A DNA stretch of 63,433 nucleotides from an uncultured Alteromonadaceae bacterium. GTDB lineage: Bacteria > Pseudomonadota > Gammaproteobacteria > Enterobacterales > Alteromonadaceae. The notes below the pieces were generated by a model. The model had not been told where the DNA came from. It was given only the letters and a program-made list of their open reading frames with translations, and made no database searches. Below are positions 53,179 through 62,678 of this stretch, piece after piece (position 1 is the first letter of the stretch; every line of letters starts with the position of its first letter). The stretch is from NCBI GenBank assembly GCA_913056495.1, contig CAJXMO010000020.1:1-63433 (forward strand), given 5' to 3'. Made by a program: the position numbers and the translations under genes.

Positions 53179-53493
53179 AAGTTGAATTCCTTATTAAGTT
53201 TACCTTCTTTTTATGCCAAATAATTTGAACTCAATAATAATAGGAAACATTATTCAAACGTACAAACCCGCATCATAAGGTGCAATTGCCAAATAGTAGT
53301 TCTAAACAAAAAGCTAAAAAGCCTGACAACTTCAATCAATAAAAATCGTGCTTACCCAAAATCAATCAAAAAAACTTGAAAACGACAACATTTAAGTAAT
53401 ATTATATTAACCTTTATTAATCAGGGATGATGGTTGAAAGGGTTTAATTAGTCAGTAGTTCTCTGATCTTTATTTGTAACAAAAAGGATATTT

Positions 53494-56427
53494 ATGAAAC
53501 CCAAGATGGTAAAAACTTTCCTGTCTGTCAGTATCTTATCGGCCTCTTTAGCTGCCTGTCAGAACGCTGAAATACAAGCACCAACCTCAGCAAAACAAAG
53601 CACAACTCAACAAAAAGCAGATGCCTTGCCGGCTGAATATGTTAAACAAGATGTGTTTATTAAAAACGTGCAGGATAAACGTCAGTATAAATATCTCACT
53701 TTAGAAAATGGTCTTCGTGTTGCTTTAGTATCCGATCCAGAACTTAAAACCGCAGCCGCAGCGTTAACGGTTGGTGTTGGTTCATATCAGGATCCGGATA
53801 ACTTTTTAGGTTTGGCGCATTATTTAGAGCATATGATTTATCAAAGCTCTAAAAAATATCCGGCTGAAAATGACTTTATGAAGTTTATTTCTGCCAATGC
53901 CGGTGGCGGAAATGCATCCACCAGCGCAACCAGCACTAATTATTATTTTCGAGTTAATGCAGATGCCTTTGATGGTGCATTGGACAGGCTCGGCGCTGCA
54001 ATTGCAGAACCTGTATTTGATCCGGATTTTAGTGAAAGAGAACGCCAGGCAGTCAATTCAGAATGGAGCCGCAACTTAAATAACCCGGGTTACGATATAT
54101 ATGCCGCCAGTCAACAACTGTTAAACCCGGCACATCCGGGTAGCCGTTTTTACATAGGCAATCTGGTTACACTCAAAGATCAACCCGGAAAAACCTTAAA
54201 TCAGGCTTTATGGGATTATTATAATCAGTACTATTCAGCCAATATTATGACCTTGACTCTGATCGGCAAAGACTCAGTCGATGAGCTCGCGGCTAAAGCC
54301 AAAACCTACTTTTCAGCAATTAAGAATAAGCAAATCGAACGCCCGGGTATTAAGGTTGATGCTTTCACCCAAGCGCAACTTGGCAAAGAAATTAACGTCA
54401 AGATACCGCAGGATACCAATTTCCTGAGACTTCAGATTGCACTGGAACACTCAGAACATAGTAAATACTCACACGCGGGTAAGTTTATATTGAGACAACT
54501 CAACCGACATGATAAAACCGCTTTATTGGGTAGTTTATTAGCAGCGGGTTACACACAAGATGCTGGCTGTAGCTATGAAGAAAAAGCATATGGCGTGCAA
54601 GATATGGTGCATTGCCATTTCAACTTAACCGAAAAAGGCGATGCCAATAAACAAGGCGTCATAACTGCATTTTTCAATTATATAGACTTGCTCAAAACTC
54701 AGGGTGTTACGGCAGAATATATTGCAGAGTACGAGCATATTTTGCAAAACCAACGCCAGCGCTTCAGCGATAACCAGCCTTTGCAATTTGCGGTTAAACT
54801 TTCAAACGTATTACAGGAACACAAACCTGAATATGCGCTATTGCCGAATCAGTATTATAAAGGCTTTGATAAAGAGCGCGTTGAGCAAATACTTGCACAG
54901 ATAACAGCTGACAATATGATTGTTAAACATATAGGTAAAGATGTAGCAGCAGATATGCCAATTCCTTATGCCAAACATACCTATTCTGTCAAAGCATTAG
55001 CACCTTATAAGCCAGTTGAAAATCTCGCTTTCACACTGCAAATACCGCCAGCTGAAGTTGCAACAACCAAGCAACCTGAGCTCATCACAAAAGCAGCTGA
55101 GATAAACTACCCTAAACCGACTCAAATTCTGAATCAGGATGGTGTAACTGCCCACCTTGCTACCAGCCAGCATTTTGCAGAAGAAAACAAGGCAATCACC
55201 GCAGTTTATTTTGAGTCACCAGCTACTGCTGCATCTGCCAAAAACATGTTGTTAAATCATATGGTAAGCAATCTGTTTCAAAAACAAACCCTGCTGCTAA
55301 GCGAAAATGCCAAACTGATGGACGCAGTTAATTTAAATGTCAGAGGCACAGCAACCAGCTTTAGCTATTTTTTAATTGATGGCAAACTTGAACATCAGAA
55401 AAAATATTTCACCGAGGTTCTGGCCGAGTTCCGCGATTTAAAAATCGATCAGCAAAAATTCGATAATCTTAAAACAGACTTTATCAAAAGCTACAAAGAT
55501 AAAGACAAAGCAGCGCCATCAGCACAAGCATTTGACCGTTTCCGCGAAATTTATAAATTGTTTGCAGAAATATATACGGTTGACGAAAAGCTGGCTGCAC
55601 TTGAAACCATGACGTTAGCAGACTTAAAAGCCTTTCACCAAACCTTACTTAAAGGCCAGTTACAGATTTATTCAATGAGCAATATGAATAAACAGCAACT
55701 GACGGAACTGGCAATGACAGGGAGAAACATTCTTGGAAAAACAACTCAAACCGAGATGGATTACAGCTCTGATTATAAGCCTAAAATAGGTAAAAAAATC
55801 AATGTTACAAAATCAATGCCAGCAAATGATGTGCTGCTATATGTGGGGTTTGTCTCGCCTGATAAGACTCAAAAAACTAAAACCAATCTGGCCGTTTTAA
55901 ACCGCTTTATGGGCCCGGCTATATTCAATGAATTAAGAACCAAACAACAACTGGGTTATGGTGTTCATAGTTTTAATTCAGAAGTTCATAACTATGCGAC
56001 ACAAGGCTTTTTAATTCAAAGCAATAATACGGACTTAAATCAGGTTTATAATAAGGTACTGAGTTTTGTTCAGGATTATAAAGCAGAACTGGAGCAATTA
56101 AACGACGAGCAGATTGCACAAAGCATTGATGCAATAGTTAAAAACATCAAGGATAAACCAAGCAACTTAAAAGCTGAGTTTAGCCAGTATCAATATGAGT
56201 GGCGCGATCACAAGTGGGCATTTGATAATAAAGAAAAGTTTTTGGCCGCACTACAAAATGTAAACAAAGCCAGCTTAATCAAAACCTACAATGAGTTGTT
56301 GCTTGAAGGCAAACACGAGCAGTTTGCCATTCAGTACCGCGGTGAAAATTTTAAAGATACTGATTTTGCAAAATTAAAATCTTTATCTGAAGTTGAATCT
56401 CAAGGTCAGCAAACAGCGGCTAGGTAA
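53494..56427 (+). CDS. M16 family (pitrilysin/insulinase) zinc peptidase lipoprotein
   Basis: A protein of 977 residues. A lipobox (SLAAC, Cys22) suggests a lipoprotein. The inverted zinc motif HYLEH (HxxEH, 109-113) and the downstream Glu in SERERQAVNSEW are present, followed by middle and C-terminal M16 domains, including LRTKQQLGYGV typical of pitrilysin-like enzymes. It degrades peptides, probably in the periplasm or at the cell surface. It is divergent from the Ig lipoprotein across 315 bp with no other gene. Confidence 0.94.
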   Translation: MKPKMVKTFLSVSILSASLAACQNAEIQAPTSAKQSTTQQKADALPAEYVKQDVFIKNVQDKRQYKYLTLENGLRVALVSDPELKTAAAALTVGVGSYQDPDNFLGLAHYLEHMIYQSSKKYPAENDFMKFISANAGGGNASTSATSTNYYFRVNADAFDGALDRLGAAIAEPVFDPDFSERERQAVNSEWSRNLNNPGYDIYAASQQLLNPAHPGSRFYIGNLVTLKDQPGKTLNQALWDYYNQYYSANIMTLTLIGKDSVDELAAKAKTYFSAIKNKQIERPGIKVDAFTQAQLGKEINVKIPQDTNFLRLQIALEHSEHSKYSHAGKFILRQLNRHDKTALLGSLLAAGYTQDAGCSYEEKAYGVQDMVHCHFNLTEKGDANKQGVITAFFNYIDLLKTQGVTAEYIAEYEHILQNQRQRFSDNQPLQFAVKLSNVLQEHKPEYALLPNQYYKGFDKERVEQILAQITADNMIVKHIGKDVAADMPIPYAKHTYSVKALAPYKPVENLAFTLQIPPAEVATTKQPELITKAAEINYPKPTQILNQDGVTAHLATSQHFAEENKAITAVYFESPATAASAKNMLLNHMVSNLFQKQTLLLSENAKLMDAVNLNVRGTATSFSYFLIDGKLEHQKKYFTEVLAEFRDLKIDQQKFDNLKTDFIKSYKDKDKAAPSAQAFDRFREIYKLFAEIYTVDEKLAALETMTLADLKAFHQTLLKGQLQIYSMSNMNKQQLTELAMTGRNILGKTTQTEMDYSSDYKPKIGKKINVTKSMPANDVLLYVGFVSPDKTQKTKTNLAVLNRFMGPAIFNELRTKQQLGYGVHSFNSEVHNYATQGFLIQSNNTDLNQVYNKVLSFVQDYKAELEQLNDEQIAQSIDAIVKNIKDKPSNLKAEFSQYQYEWRDHKWAFDNKEKFLAALQNVNKASLIKTYNELLLEGKHEQFAIQYRGENFKDTDFAKLKSLSEVESQGQQTAAR

Positions 56428-56445
56428 AACGGTATGCGGATCTAT

Positions 56446-56472
56446 GCAGGTCTAAAAGAAATTTAGACCTGC
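56446..56472 (+). terminator. Hairpin after the M16 peptidase gene
   Basis: Perfect 11-bp stem GCAGGTCTAAA with a five-base loop, 19 bp after the stop codon. No T-run follows, so the terminator assignment is moderate. Confidence 0.55.
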
Positions 56473-56521
56473 TATCAAACTTGTCGCATTTCCATAAAAT
56501 ATTGATTGATTGTCTCATCTA

Positions 56522-56562
56522 TGTAGACGCGAAGCTTGCTCGCGTTTCCATTGAATTCTACA
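56522..56562. repeat. TGTAG...CTACA palindromic element
   Basis: Bounded by TGTAG and CTACA, with an inner CGCGAAGCTTGCTCGCG hairpin. It resembles the REP-like elements found at 14140 and 27180 in its ends, but has another core. Confidence 0.55.
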
Positions 56563-56673
56563 GGATTAAATAACCTATTTATTCGTTGTAGATCGCTAAA
56601 ACTAATTTGCAAAATCAAGAAACTGAAAAGCCAAAAAGCAAAGATTGAACAAATGGCAAAATAGAGTACATAT

Positions 56674-57378
56674 ATGATTAGAGCTATTATTTTAGGAGTT
56701 ATGTTTTGCGTAATTAGCTTTCTTTTAATCTGGCTTTATCCGGAGACGCCTCAACAAACACTGCAATCTAACACTCATATTTCAAACAAGGCACAATCGA
56801 GTAATCCAAAACCGTTCGAGCCGGAAAAAATAAATAAAACTGATAACTTACACAAAAGTAAAATTTCAAGCTCAGAAGCCTCCCTAACTCATACTGAGCC
56901 CGCTCTCCGCCCAATACAGCAAGAGGCTCAATCATTGCTGGAACAAGAGCCACCACAAATTTCAGCCCCATCCAGCCCAATAGCTAAACTTTACCCTAAC
57001 GTTAGGCGTATTTGGTATGACAACAATGACTTTTTACATGGTGACTTCAATAGCAAACAAGCGACTGAATTAACTAAAAAAATTATAGAAGTAGCGCCTA
57101 TACTTTTTCCAAATTACGAATTACTTTACGCTAAATGTAACACCTTAGCCTGTGAGATTGATTACAAACCGGTCGAAACGACTGATTTTGAAAGTGTCGA
57201 GTGGCAAAAACAAAGCAAATTTTTCTTACCAAACATTCTCAATTATTTAGGCTTTAAAACTAAAAATATTTATAACATGGGCATTTCGCCCAATGAAGAC
57301 TTTTTAAATTCAGGCCCGCTAAGAAAACATGGCTATCCGGAAATGCTTTATTCAAATTACAGCCGGTATTTTAAATAA
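56674..57378 (+). CDS. Membrane-anchored protein of unknown function
   Basis: A protein of 234 residues: one N-terminal membrane anchor (about 4-22), a Ser/Gln/Pro/Lys-rich linker to about 100, and a C-terminal domain of about 130 residues with two cysteines (AKCNTLACEIDYKP) and the segments FFLPNILNYLGFKT and YNMGISPNEDFLNSG. The CxxxxC-(E/R)-I pattern recalls small periplasmic domains in which two cysteines form a disulfide. Not recognised as a named family. A second, truncated copy of the C-terminal domain is at 63112..63271, and a remnant of its 3' end is at 58753. Confidence 0.75.
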   Translation: MIRAIILGVMFCVISFLLIWLYPETPQQTLQSNTHISNKAQSSNPKPFEPEKINKTDNLHKSKISSSEASLTHTEPALRPIQQEAQSLLEQEPPQISAPSSPIAKLYPNVRRIWYDNNDFLHGDFNSKQATELTKKIIEVAPILFPNYELLYAKCNTLACEIDYKPVETTDFESVEWQKQSKFFLPNILNYLGFKTKNIYNMGISPNEDFLNSGPLRKHGYPEMLYSNYSRYFK

Positions 57379-57413
57379 ACAGCTTTAAGCCTTGCCTTTC
57401 AAATAAACACAAA
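57367..57413 (+). repeat. Direct repeat left of fic (includes 3' end of the unknown gene)
   Basis: Starts at the last codons of the 56674 gene (TATTTTAAATAAAC) and continues with TTTAAGCCTTGCCT. It recurs at 58753..58799 in the same direction, immediately beyond the fic gene. The pair brackets fic and its operator. Confidence 0.75.
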
Positions 57414-57520
57414 ACCAAAGTTCCAATTTATATTGCCGTTTTGAACTGATTGCAAATGTGTATGACCATGAAAGTCGAATTGAATTTAACTGTTCCTAAA
57501 TAGTGAGTTGATTAAACCCA

Positions 57521-57549
57521 TTATTCAACTCATAATATGAGTCGAATAA
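57521..57549. promoter_or_regulatory. Imperfect palindrome before fic
   Basis: A 29-bp inverted repeat: TTATTC-N-ACTCATA and its mirror ATATGAGT-N-GAATAA, 28 bp before the fic start. It could be the operator for autoregulation by the winged helix at the C-terminus of the Fic protein. Confidence 0.5.
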
Positions 57550-57577
57550 TAAATTTATTTGCATCATTGAGGTTGAA

Positions 57578-58684
57578 ATGTGGATTTGGCAACATGAAAG
57601 CTGGCCTGATTTTTTTTGGGATGACGAACAAATTGAGCCGCTTTTACGAGAGGTCAGGTTAAATCAGGGGATTTTACTGGGAAAAGCCGGCGCACAATCG
57701 CAAGATCAACAGCAAACTTTACTCGATACTTTACTGGCGAATATTGTGCATTCGAGCGCCATTGAAGGTGAAAAGCTCAACGCATTCTCAGTTCGTTCAT
57801 CGCTTGCCAATAAACTTGGATTAACTCAGCAGCATCCTTTTCCAACCACAAAACAAACGGATGGTCTGGCTGAAATCATGCTGGATGCGGTGCAAAACTT
57901 AAATGAACCTTTGTCGCTTGAACGTATTTTGCATTGGCATGAAAAGCTTTTTCCTGATGGTTATACTTTATTTAATCCGGTTGCGGGTGGCCATTTACGT
58001 GACAATGATCCTATGCAAGTTGTATCCGGCCGCCTTGATAATCCAACGGTCCATTTTGAGGCCCCTGGCAGAGAAAATTTAGATAATGAACTTGAACAAT
58101 TTATAGCTTGGTTTAATACATCAAAAGATGATTATAAATTAGATCCGCTGTTACGTGCGGCGATTAGTCATTTTTGGTTTGTAACTCTGCATCCACTGGA
58201 TGATGGCAACGGGCGGATCACTCGATTAATTACCGATTTAGCTTTGGCACAAGCGGAGCAACAGTCAGTTCGGTTTTATGCTATGTCGGTAGAAATCTTA
58301 AAAAACCGAAAAAGTTATTACGAAATTTTAGAACAAAGCCAGAAAGGTGATTTAAATATCACGAGCTGGCTTAAGTGGTTTTTAAACACATTAAATCAAA
58401 CTTTTTCAGGAGTGCTAAGTCAGTTAGAAAAAGCCGTGTTTAAAACCAATTTTTGGCGACGATTTGACCAAAACCAAATAAATGCTGAGCAAGTTAAAGT
58501 TTTAAACCGAATGCTGGATGGTGATTTTGAAAAAGGGATTAATACCAGTCAATATCAGAAAGTGGCTAAAGTGAGTCGTGCAACAGCAACCCGCCATTTA
58601 ACCAATTTGGCAGAATTAGGGTATTTGCAAAAATCGGATGCGGGTGGGCGCAGCACAAGGTATTTTTTAGATAAAGAGTATTGA
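57578..58684 (+). CDS. Fic family protein (DUF4172 N-terminus)
   Basis: A protein of 368 residues. DUF4172-type N-terminus (MWIWQHESWPDFFW) with the inhibitory motif SSAIEG at 59-64, which blocks ATP binding in class II Fic proteins. The Fic core has the full active motif HPLDDGNGRITR from His205, so AMP or a similar nucleotide can be transferred to a target. The C-terminus is a winged helix (SRATATRHLTNLAELGYL), suggesting DNA binding and autoregulation. No antitoxin gene lies next to it, in line with the built-in inhibitory motif. The gene is bracketed by 47-bp direct repeats. Confidence 0.94.
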   Translation: MWIWQHESWPDFFWDDEQIEPLLREVRLNQGILLGKAGAQSQDQQQTLLDTLLANIVHSSAIEGEKLNAFSVRSSLANKLGLTQQHPFPTTKQTDGLAEIMLDAVQNLNEPLSLERILHWHEKLFPDGYTLFNPVAGGHLRDNDPMQVVSGRLDNPTVHFEAPGRENLDNELEQFIAWFNTSKDDYKLDPLLRAAISHFWFVTLHPLDDGNGRITRLITDLALAQAEQQSVRFYAMSVEILKNRKSYYEILEQSQKGDLNITSWLKWFLNTLNQTFSGVLSQLEKAVFKTNFWRRFDQNQINAEQVKVLNRMLDGDFEKGINTSQYQKVAKVSRATATRHLTNLAELGYLQKSDAGGRSTRYFLDKEY

Positions 58685-58752
58685 GTGCATTAGGAATAAT
58701 GCCTGCTTTTATCTCAGCCTAAGACTGAATTAGTCAAGGTAAAACAACCCGA

Positions 58753-58799
58753 TATTTTAAATAAACTGTTTTAAGCCTTGCCTATCCAATAAATAAATA
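58753..58799 (+). repeat. Direct repeat right of fic
   Basis: Same direction and almost the same sequence as 57367..57413, including the TATTTTAAATAAAC start which in the other copy is the stop region of the 56674 gene. Suggests fic was inserted at, or duplicated together with, that gene end. Confidence 0.75.
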
Positions 58800-58800
58800 C

Positions 58801-58815
58801 AATACCTAAGGTATT
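58801..58815 (+). promoter_or_regulatory. Perfect inverted repeat before a possible 21-codon ORF
   Basis: AATACCTAAGGTATT, 7-1-7 symmetry, directly before an ATG at 58816 and containing an AAGG that could serve as ribosome binding site. The gap 58685..59083 before the peptide-binding protein gene otherwise holds only two tiny ORFs: 58816..58881 (21 residues) and 58887..58910 (MNIKNSG, 7 residues). Confidence 0.4.
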
Positions 58816-59083
58816 ATGTATAGCATGAATTCAAAAGCATACATAAATACCCATTGCTACCAAGCGTTTACACCAGTATAAAAAGCATGAACATTAAAAA
58901 CAGCGGCTAAAAATATCTTCATTCCACATATATAGGTAGAAACTCAATAATTTAACCAATTTAAACCAATAGCAAACCTGTCCCAAGGTACAGTTCCAGC
59001 AAGTCGTACCAGTGTTTATTATATGCCTTTGTTTAATCTACCATTTAAACAAAGGATTATAAATAAACTAAACAGGGACAAGA

Positions 59084-60961
59084 ATGACACACAAAATATT
59101 ATTTCTTATCAGTATTCTTCTGACAAATTTTTCATATGCAAACCAACAAGCAAAAACAGATAATATAACCACTTCTTATTACTTTGCGCTAAGGGGTGAA
59201 CCCAAATATACAGAAAATTTTAAGCACTGGGATTACGTGAACCCTAATGCACCAAAGGCAGGTAATATCACTTATAGTAAAATTGGTAGCTTTAATAATT
59301 TCAACAATTTCGCCCAGCGAGGAGTAGCCCCCAGTTTAATTAAAGAATTGTTATTTGATACTTTAATGGTTTCTAATCAAGATGAGCTCTTGGTTTATTA
59401 CCCCCTAATAGCTAAACAAGTTAGTTATTCTGATGATTATTCTTGGGTCATTTTTGATATTAATGAAAATGCTAAATTTCATGATGGTTCATCGGTTACT
59501 GCACAAGACGTTGCATTCAGTTATAACTTGTTTTTTGAACAAGGTGGCATGCAATTTAAAAAGTTATTTGATGGTGTATCAGTTGAAGTCATTAATAGTT
59601 TAAAAGTTAAGTTTACATTGGCTAATCCAGATAAAGCATTGGCAGTAAATTTATGTAGCTTAACGGTCCTACCTCAGCATTATTATCAAGATATAAAATT
59701 TGAAGAACCTTTCTCAACGCCACCAATGACCAGTGGTCCATATCAAGTTCAATCTTACGAAATGGGACATTATATTGTATATCAGCGTAACCCTGACTAT
59801 TGGGCAGCTGAATTACCCGTCAATAAAGGTCGCTTTAATTTTGAACAAATCCGAGTTGAATATTATTTAGATGAAACTGTGTTAATGGAAGCATTTAAAA
59901 AAGGTGAATTTGATTTAAAACAGGAAAAAAATTCAAAAAACTGGCGTACACAATATGCAGGTGAACAGTTTGATACAGGGCAGATCATTGCTGAAGAAAT
60001 TCAGCATCAAATACCAAGTGGGAATGCCGCATTTATTTTTAATTTAAATCAACCTCAGTTTAAAAATGTAAAAATCAGACAAGCACTCAATTTGTTATTT
60101 GATTTTGAATGGACAAATAAAAACTATTTCTACGGCGAGTATGAGCGTAATAATAGCTATTTTATGAACTCAAAATATGGCTCATCCGGCTTACCTCAAG
60201 GTAAAGAGCTCGCTATTTTAAAACAATTTAAAAATCAGTTGCCGGAAGAATTGTTCACTGCACCATTTACAGTCAATCAAACCGATGGAACAGGTAATAT
60301 TCGACCAGAATTAAGCAAAGCGCTCAAATTATTTAAGCAAGCTGGCTATCAGTTGAAGGACAATCAGCTTGTCAATGAAAACGGTGAACAATTTACATTT
60401 GAATTATTAATTTATAAGCCGTCTGATGAAAGGTACTCAATTGCGTTTCAACAAAATATAGCTCGAATCGGCGCAGAAATGAAAATTAAACTGGTTTCAG
60501 ATGTTGCTCAATATGTGAATAGAGTACGAACTAAAGACTACGATATGATCATTCAAAGGTTTGCTGGTTTTCCTAAAGAGATGATTAAATTTCAATGGCA
60601 TAGTGAGCAATTAGACTCGCATTATAACTGGGTTAGCGCCAACAATCCGGTTGTCGATCAATTGGTCGATGGTGTTATTGCTAATTTAGGTAACGAAGAG
60701 GCATTGGTTCCCTATATGCGAGCTCTAGACAGAGTTTTATTGTGGAATTATTACTCCATTCCTCAATGGCATTTATCCAAATATAGAGTCGCTTACTGGA
60801 ATAAATTTTCGCGGCCGCAAAAACTACCCAAATTTGGCTTTGGTGGTCTGCTAAGTGATACATGGTGGTACGACGTTCAAAAAGCAAGTTTATTGAAAAG
60901 TAACCAAAATAACTGGCTGGTAAAACAAACAGTGTCTCAAATCCCGGAAAAACAACAATAA
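59084..60961 (+). CDS. YejA-like extracellular solute-binding protein, family 5
   Basis: A protein of 625 residues: signal peptide (about 1-19, cut after SYA), then SBP_bac_5 with the YejA-type features: YYFALRGEPKYTENFKHWDYVNPNAPKAGNI at the N-terminus, LLFDTLMV, NAKFHDGSSVTAQDVAFSYNLF and the LDRVLLWNYYSIPQWH end. YejA binds oligopeptides and the peptide-nucleotide microcin C. No yejBEF permease or ATPase gene is near, so it may serve another transporter or scavenge a peptide. It starts the three-gene operon with SelO-like and HlyC-like genes, 13 bp from the next. Confidence 0.9.
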   Translation: MTHKILFLISILLTNFSYANQQAKTDNITTSYYFALRGEPKYTENFKHWDYVNPNAPKAGNITYSKIGSFNNFNNFAQRGVAPSLIKELLFDTLMVSNQDELLVYYPLIAKQVSYSDDYSWVIFDINENAKFHDGSSVTAQDVAFSYNLFFEQGGMQFKKLFDGVSVEVINSLKVKFTLANPDKALAVNLCSLTVLPQHYYQDIKFEEPFSTPPMTSGPYQVQSYEMGHYIVYQRNPDYWAAELPVNKGRFNFEQIRVEYYLDETVLMEAFKKGEFDLKQEKNSKNWRTQYAGEQFDTGQIIAEEIQHQIPSGNAAFIFNLNQPQFKNVKIRQALNLLFDFEWTNKNYFYGEYERNNSYFMNSKYGSSGLPQGKELAILKQFKNQLPEELFTAPFTVNQTDGTGNIRPELSKALKLFKQAGYQLKDNQLVNENGEQFTFELLIYKPSDERYSIAFQQNIARIGAEMKIKLVSDVAQYVNRVRTKDYDMIIQRFAGFPKEMIKFQWHSEQLDSHYNWVSANNPVVDQLVDGVIANLGNEEALVPYMRALDRVLLWNYYSIPQWHLSKYRVAYWNKFSRPQKLPKFGFGGLLSDTWWYDVQKASLLKSNQNNWLVKQTVSQIPEKQQ

Positions 60962-60974
60962 ACAAGGAATAAAT

Positions 60975-62678
60975 ATGAGTGCAATACACGAAGTCAACTT
61001 CAGCGCGGTTGAAATGCAGCAAACTCAATTATTATGGGCCGATGAGTCACTAACTCAGGCTTACAACCGCGAGCAAATCCGGCAAATGTTTTCATTGCAA
61101 GTTGCTCAATCAGAGCCAGAATACAAACAAATTATGACAGCTGAATGTTATGGCGGCATTGGCGTGGGTGACAATGGAGGCGGTGTACGTTGTGGTAATA
61201 TTCATGGCTATCAAATTAAAGGCATAGGTCAAAATTTATTAGTCGGCAAAGCTGAAGATTTATGGCATAGCTATGGCGGCCTAAGTGCAGTAGATGCCAT
61301 TTACGAAGCCATTTATTCGCGGGTTTTAAACCAATATATGCCGTTGGGTGCTGCCAAAATTCATGCGGTATTATTAACTGAACCAGATGCTGCATACGAG
61401 CCGGGCTGTCGGGATACAGAAAAAGGCTGGGGTGCACTCATGGTTCGGGAGATTTGTACTCGGCCGGCTCACTATTTAAGAGCGCCGCTTTATCAACCAA
61501 GAGGTGAATATCGCAGCCAACTATTAACTGATGTTGCCCGAACTCGCAGAGTAAATAAACAGCTAAAAAATAAATTTGCCAGCACCAATGATTTTATAAA
61601 GTATTTTGGTTCGTTTTTAATGAATAGCGCGAATCAGTTTGCGTTCGCCAGAATAGCCAGAATATTTCATGGTTCAATTAGTCCATCTAATATTTGTTAC
61701 GATGGACGCTGGTTGGATTTAACCAATACCACATTTGTTAAAACCAATGAAAACACCGCTGGTTATTTACGTCATTTACCTTCATTTTATGAAGAGCCAC
61801 AAATGGTTTTTCGCATCACTCATGAAGTCATTGCCACTTATTTAAAATACAATCAAATACCGCTTAATCCAACACCATTATTAAACTACTATCAGGAACA
61901 ACTCCAAGCTTTCCAGTATCATCATTATTCTTTTATTTTTGGTTTAGAATCAGGTGCATTTAGTGGTTTAAAAGAGCTGGTTGATTTTACAGCACTTTAT
62001 CAGCCTTATCAGATAATCAGCAATAATTTTAATACTCGATTAAACCGTTGGCCAGACACTTTTAACCCACAAGACAGCACATTATTATTGATAGAAGCCG
62101 CTTTTTTAGCTTTAACAAATACCGATAGTTTGCTTAATCAAAGCAAACAAATTTTAATTGAAAAGTTGACCTGCTCAGAGCAAATCAGTCAAGATTTTTT
62201 GTCCGCGTTTAAACAAGCAATGTATCAATTATTTTTGCAATCAGGTGATACTCATTATGCTCATTTTTGCCAACAAATTTTAATTACCGCTTTAAAACGA
62301 CTGATCATTCCGGCGTATTTTTATAAAGGCAGGCTGGAACCCAAAACCAAAGATTTACTCGCAAGCAATCAAATAGCGAATGTAGCTCGTTTTATTGAAG
62401 AATCAATGACTATCACAAACTGGGCTTTTAGCAGTGCAGAGCATGATAATGTCATTATATTCCAATCTACACTATGTGAATTGACTTGGGATAAAACGCA
62501 GCATTTCATTTTATATAAAACTCAACAGGAAGAACAAACTTTTAGTTCATTTAAAGCCTGTCATCACTTTATTCAAACCCAAAAAACTGAAATTTGGCAG
62601 ATACAGGATTTTGACTTTTCCTTTTATCTTAATACATTATTTGAGCTTTTGGTTGTGTTAGAGGACAATACCCAATGA
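60975..62678 (+). CDS. Divergent SelO-like (pseudokinase/AMP-transferase fold) protein, MchC-like pairing
   Basis: A protein of 567 residues. Residues 59-254 follow the SelO order: CYGGIGVGDNGGGVRCG (59-74), the Lys loop YQIKGIGQNLLVG (79-91, Lys82), YGGLSAVDAIYEAIYSRVL, GALMVREI (153-160), and HGSISPSNICYDGRWLDLTN (232-251) with Asn239 and Asp248 where SelO has its metal-binding residues. SelO transfers AMP to Ser/Thr/Tyr. The C-terminal ~300 residues are helical and unassigned. AAGGA precedes the ATG. Its stop overlaps the start of a HlyC-like gene. The pairing resembles MchC/MchD and MceJ/MceI of siderophore-microcin maturation. The SelO likeness was judged by eye. Confidence 0.7.
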   Translation: MSAIHEVNFSAVEMQQTQLLWADESLTQAYNREQIRQMFSLQVAQSEPEYKQIMTAECYGGIGVGDNGGGVRCGNIHGYQIKGIGQNLLVGKAEDLWHSYGGLSAVDAIYEAIYSRVLNQYMPLGAAKIHAVLLTEPDAAYEPGCRDTEKGWGALMVREICTRPAHYLRAPLYQPRGEYRSQLLTDVARTRRVNKQLKNKFASTNDFIKYFGSFLMNSANQFAFARIARIFHGSISPSNICYDGRWLDLTNTTFVKTNENTAGYLRHLPSFYEEPQMVFRITHEVIATYLKYNQIPLNPTPLLNYYQEQLQAFQYHHYSFIFGLESGAFSGLKELVDFTALYQPYQIISNNFNTRLNRWPDTFNPQDSTLLLIEAAFLALTNTDSLLNQSKQILIEKLTCSEQISQDFLSAFKQAMYQLFLQSGDTHYAHFCQQILITALKRLIIPAYFYKGRLEPKTKDLLASNQIANVARFIEESMTITNWAFSSAEHDNVIIFQSTLCELTWDKTQHFILYKTQQEEQTFSSFKACHHFIQTQKTEIWQIQDFDFSFYLNTLFELLVVLEDNTQ

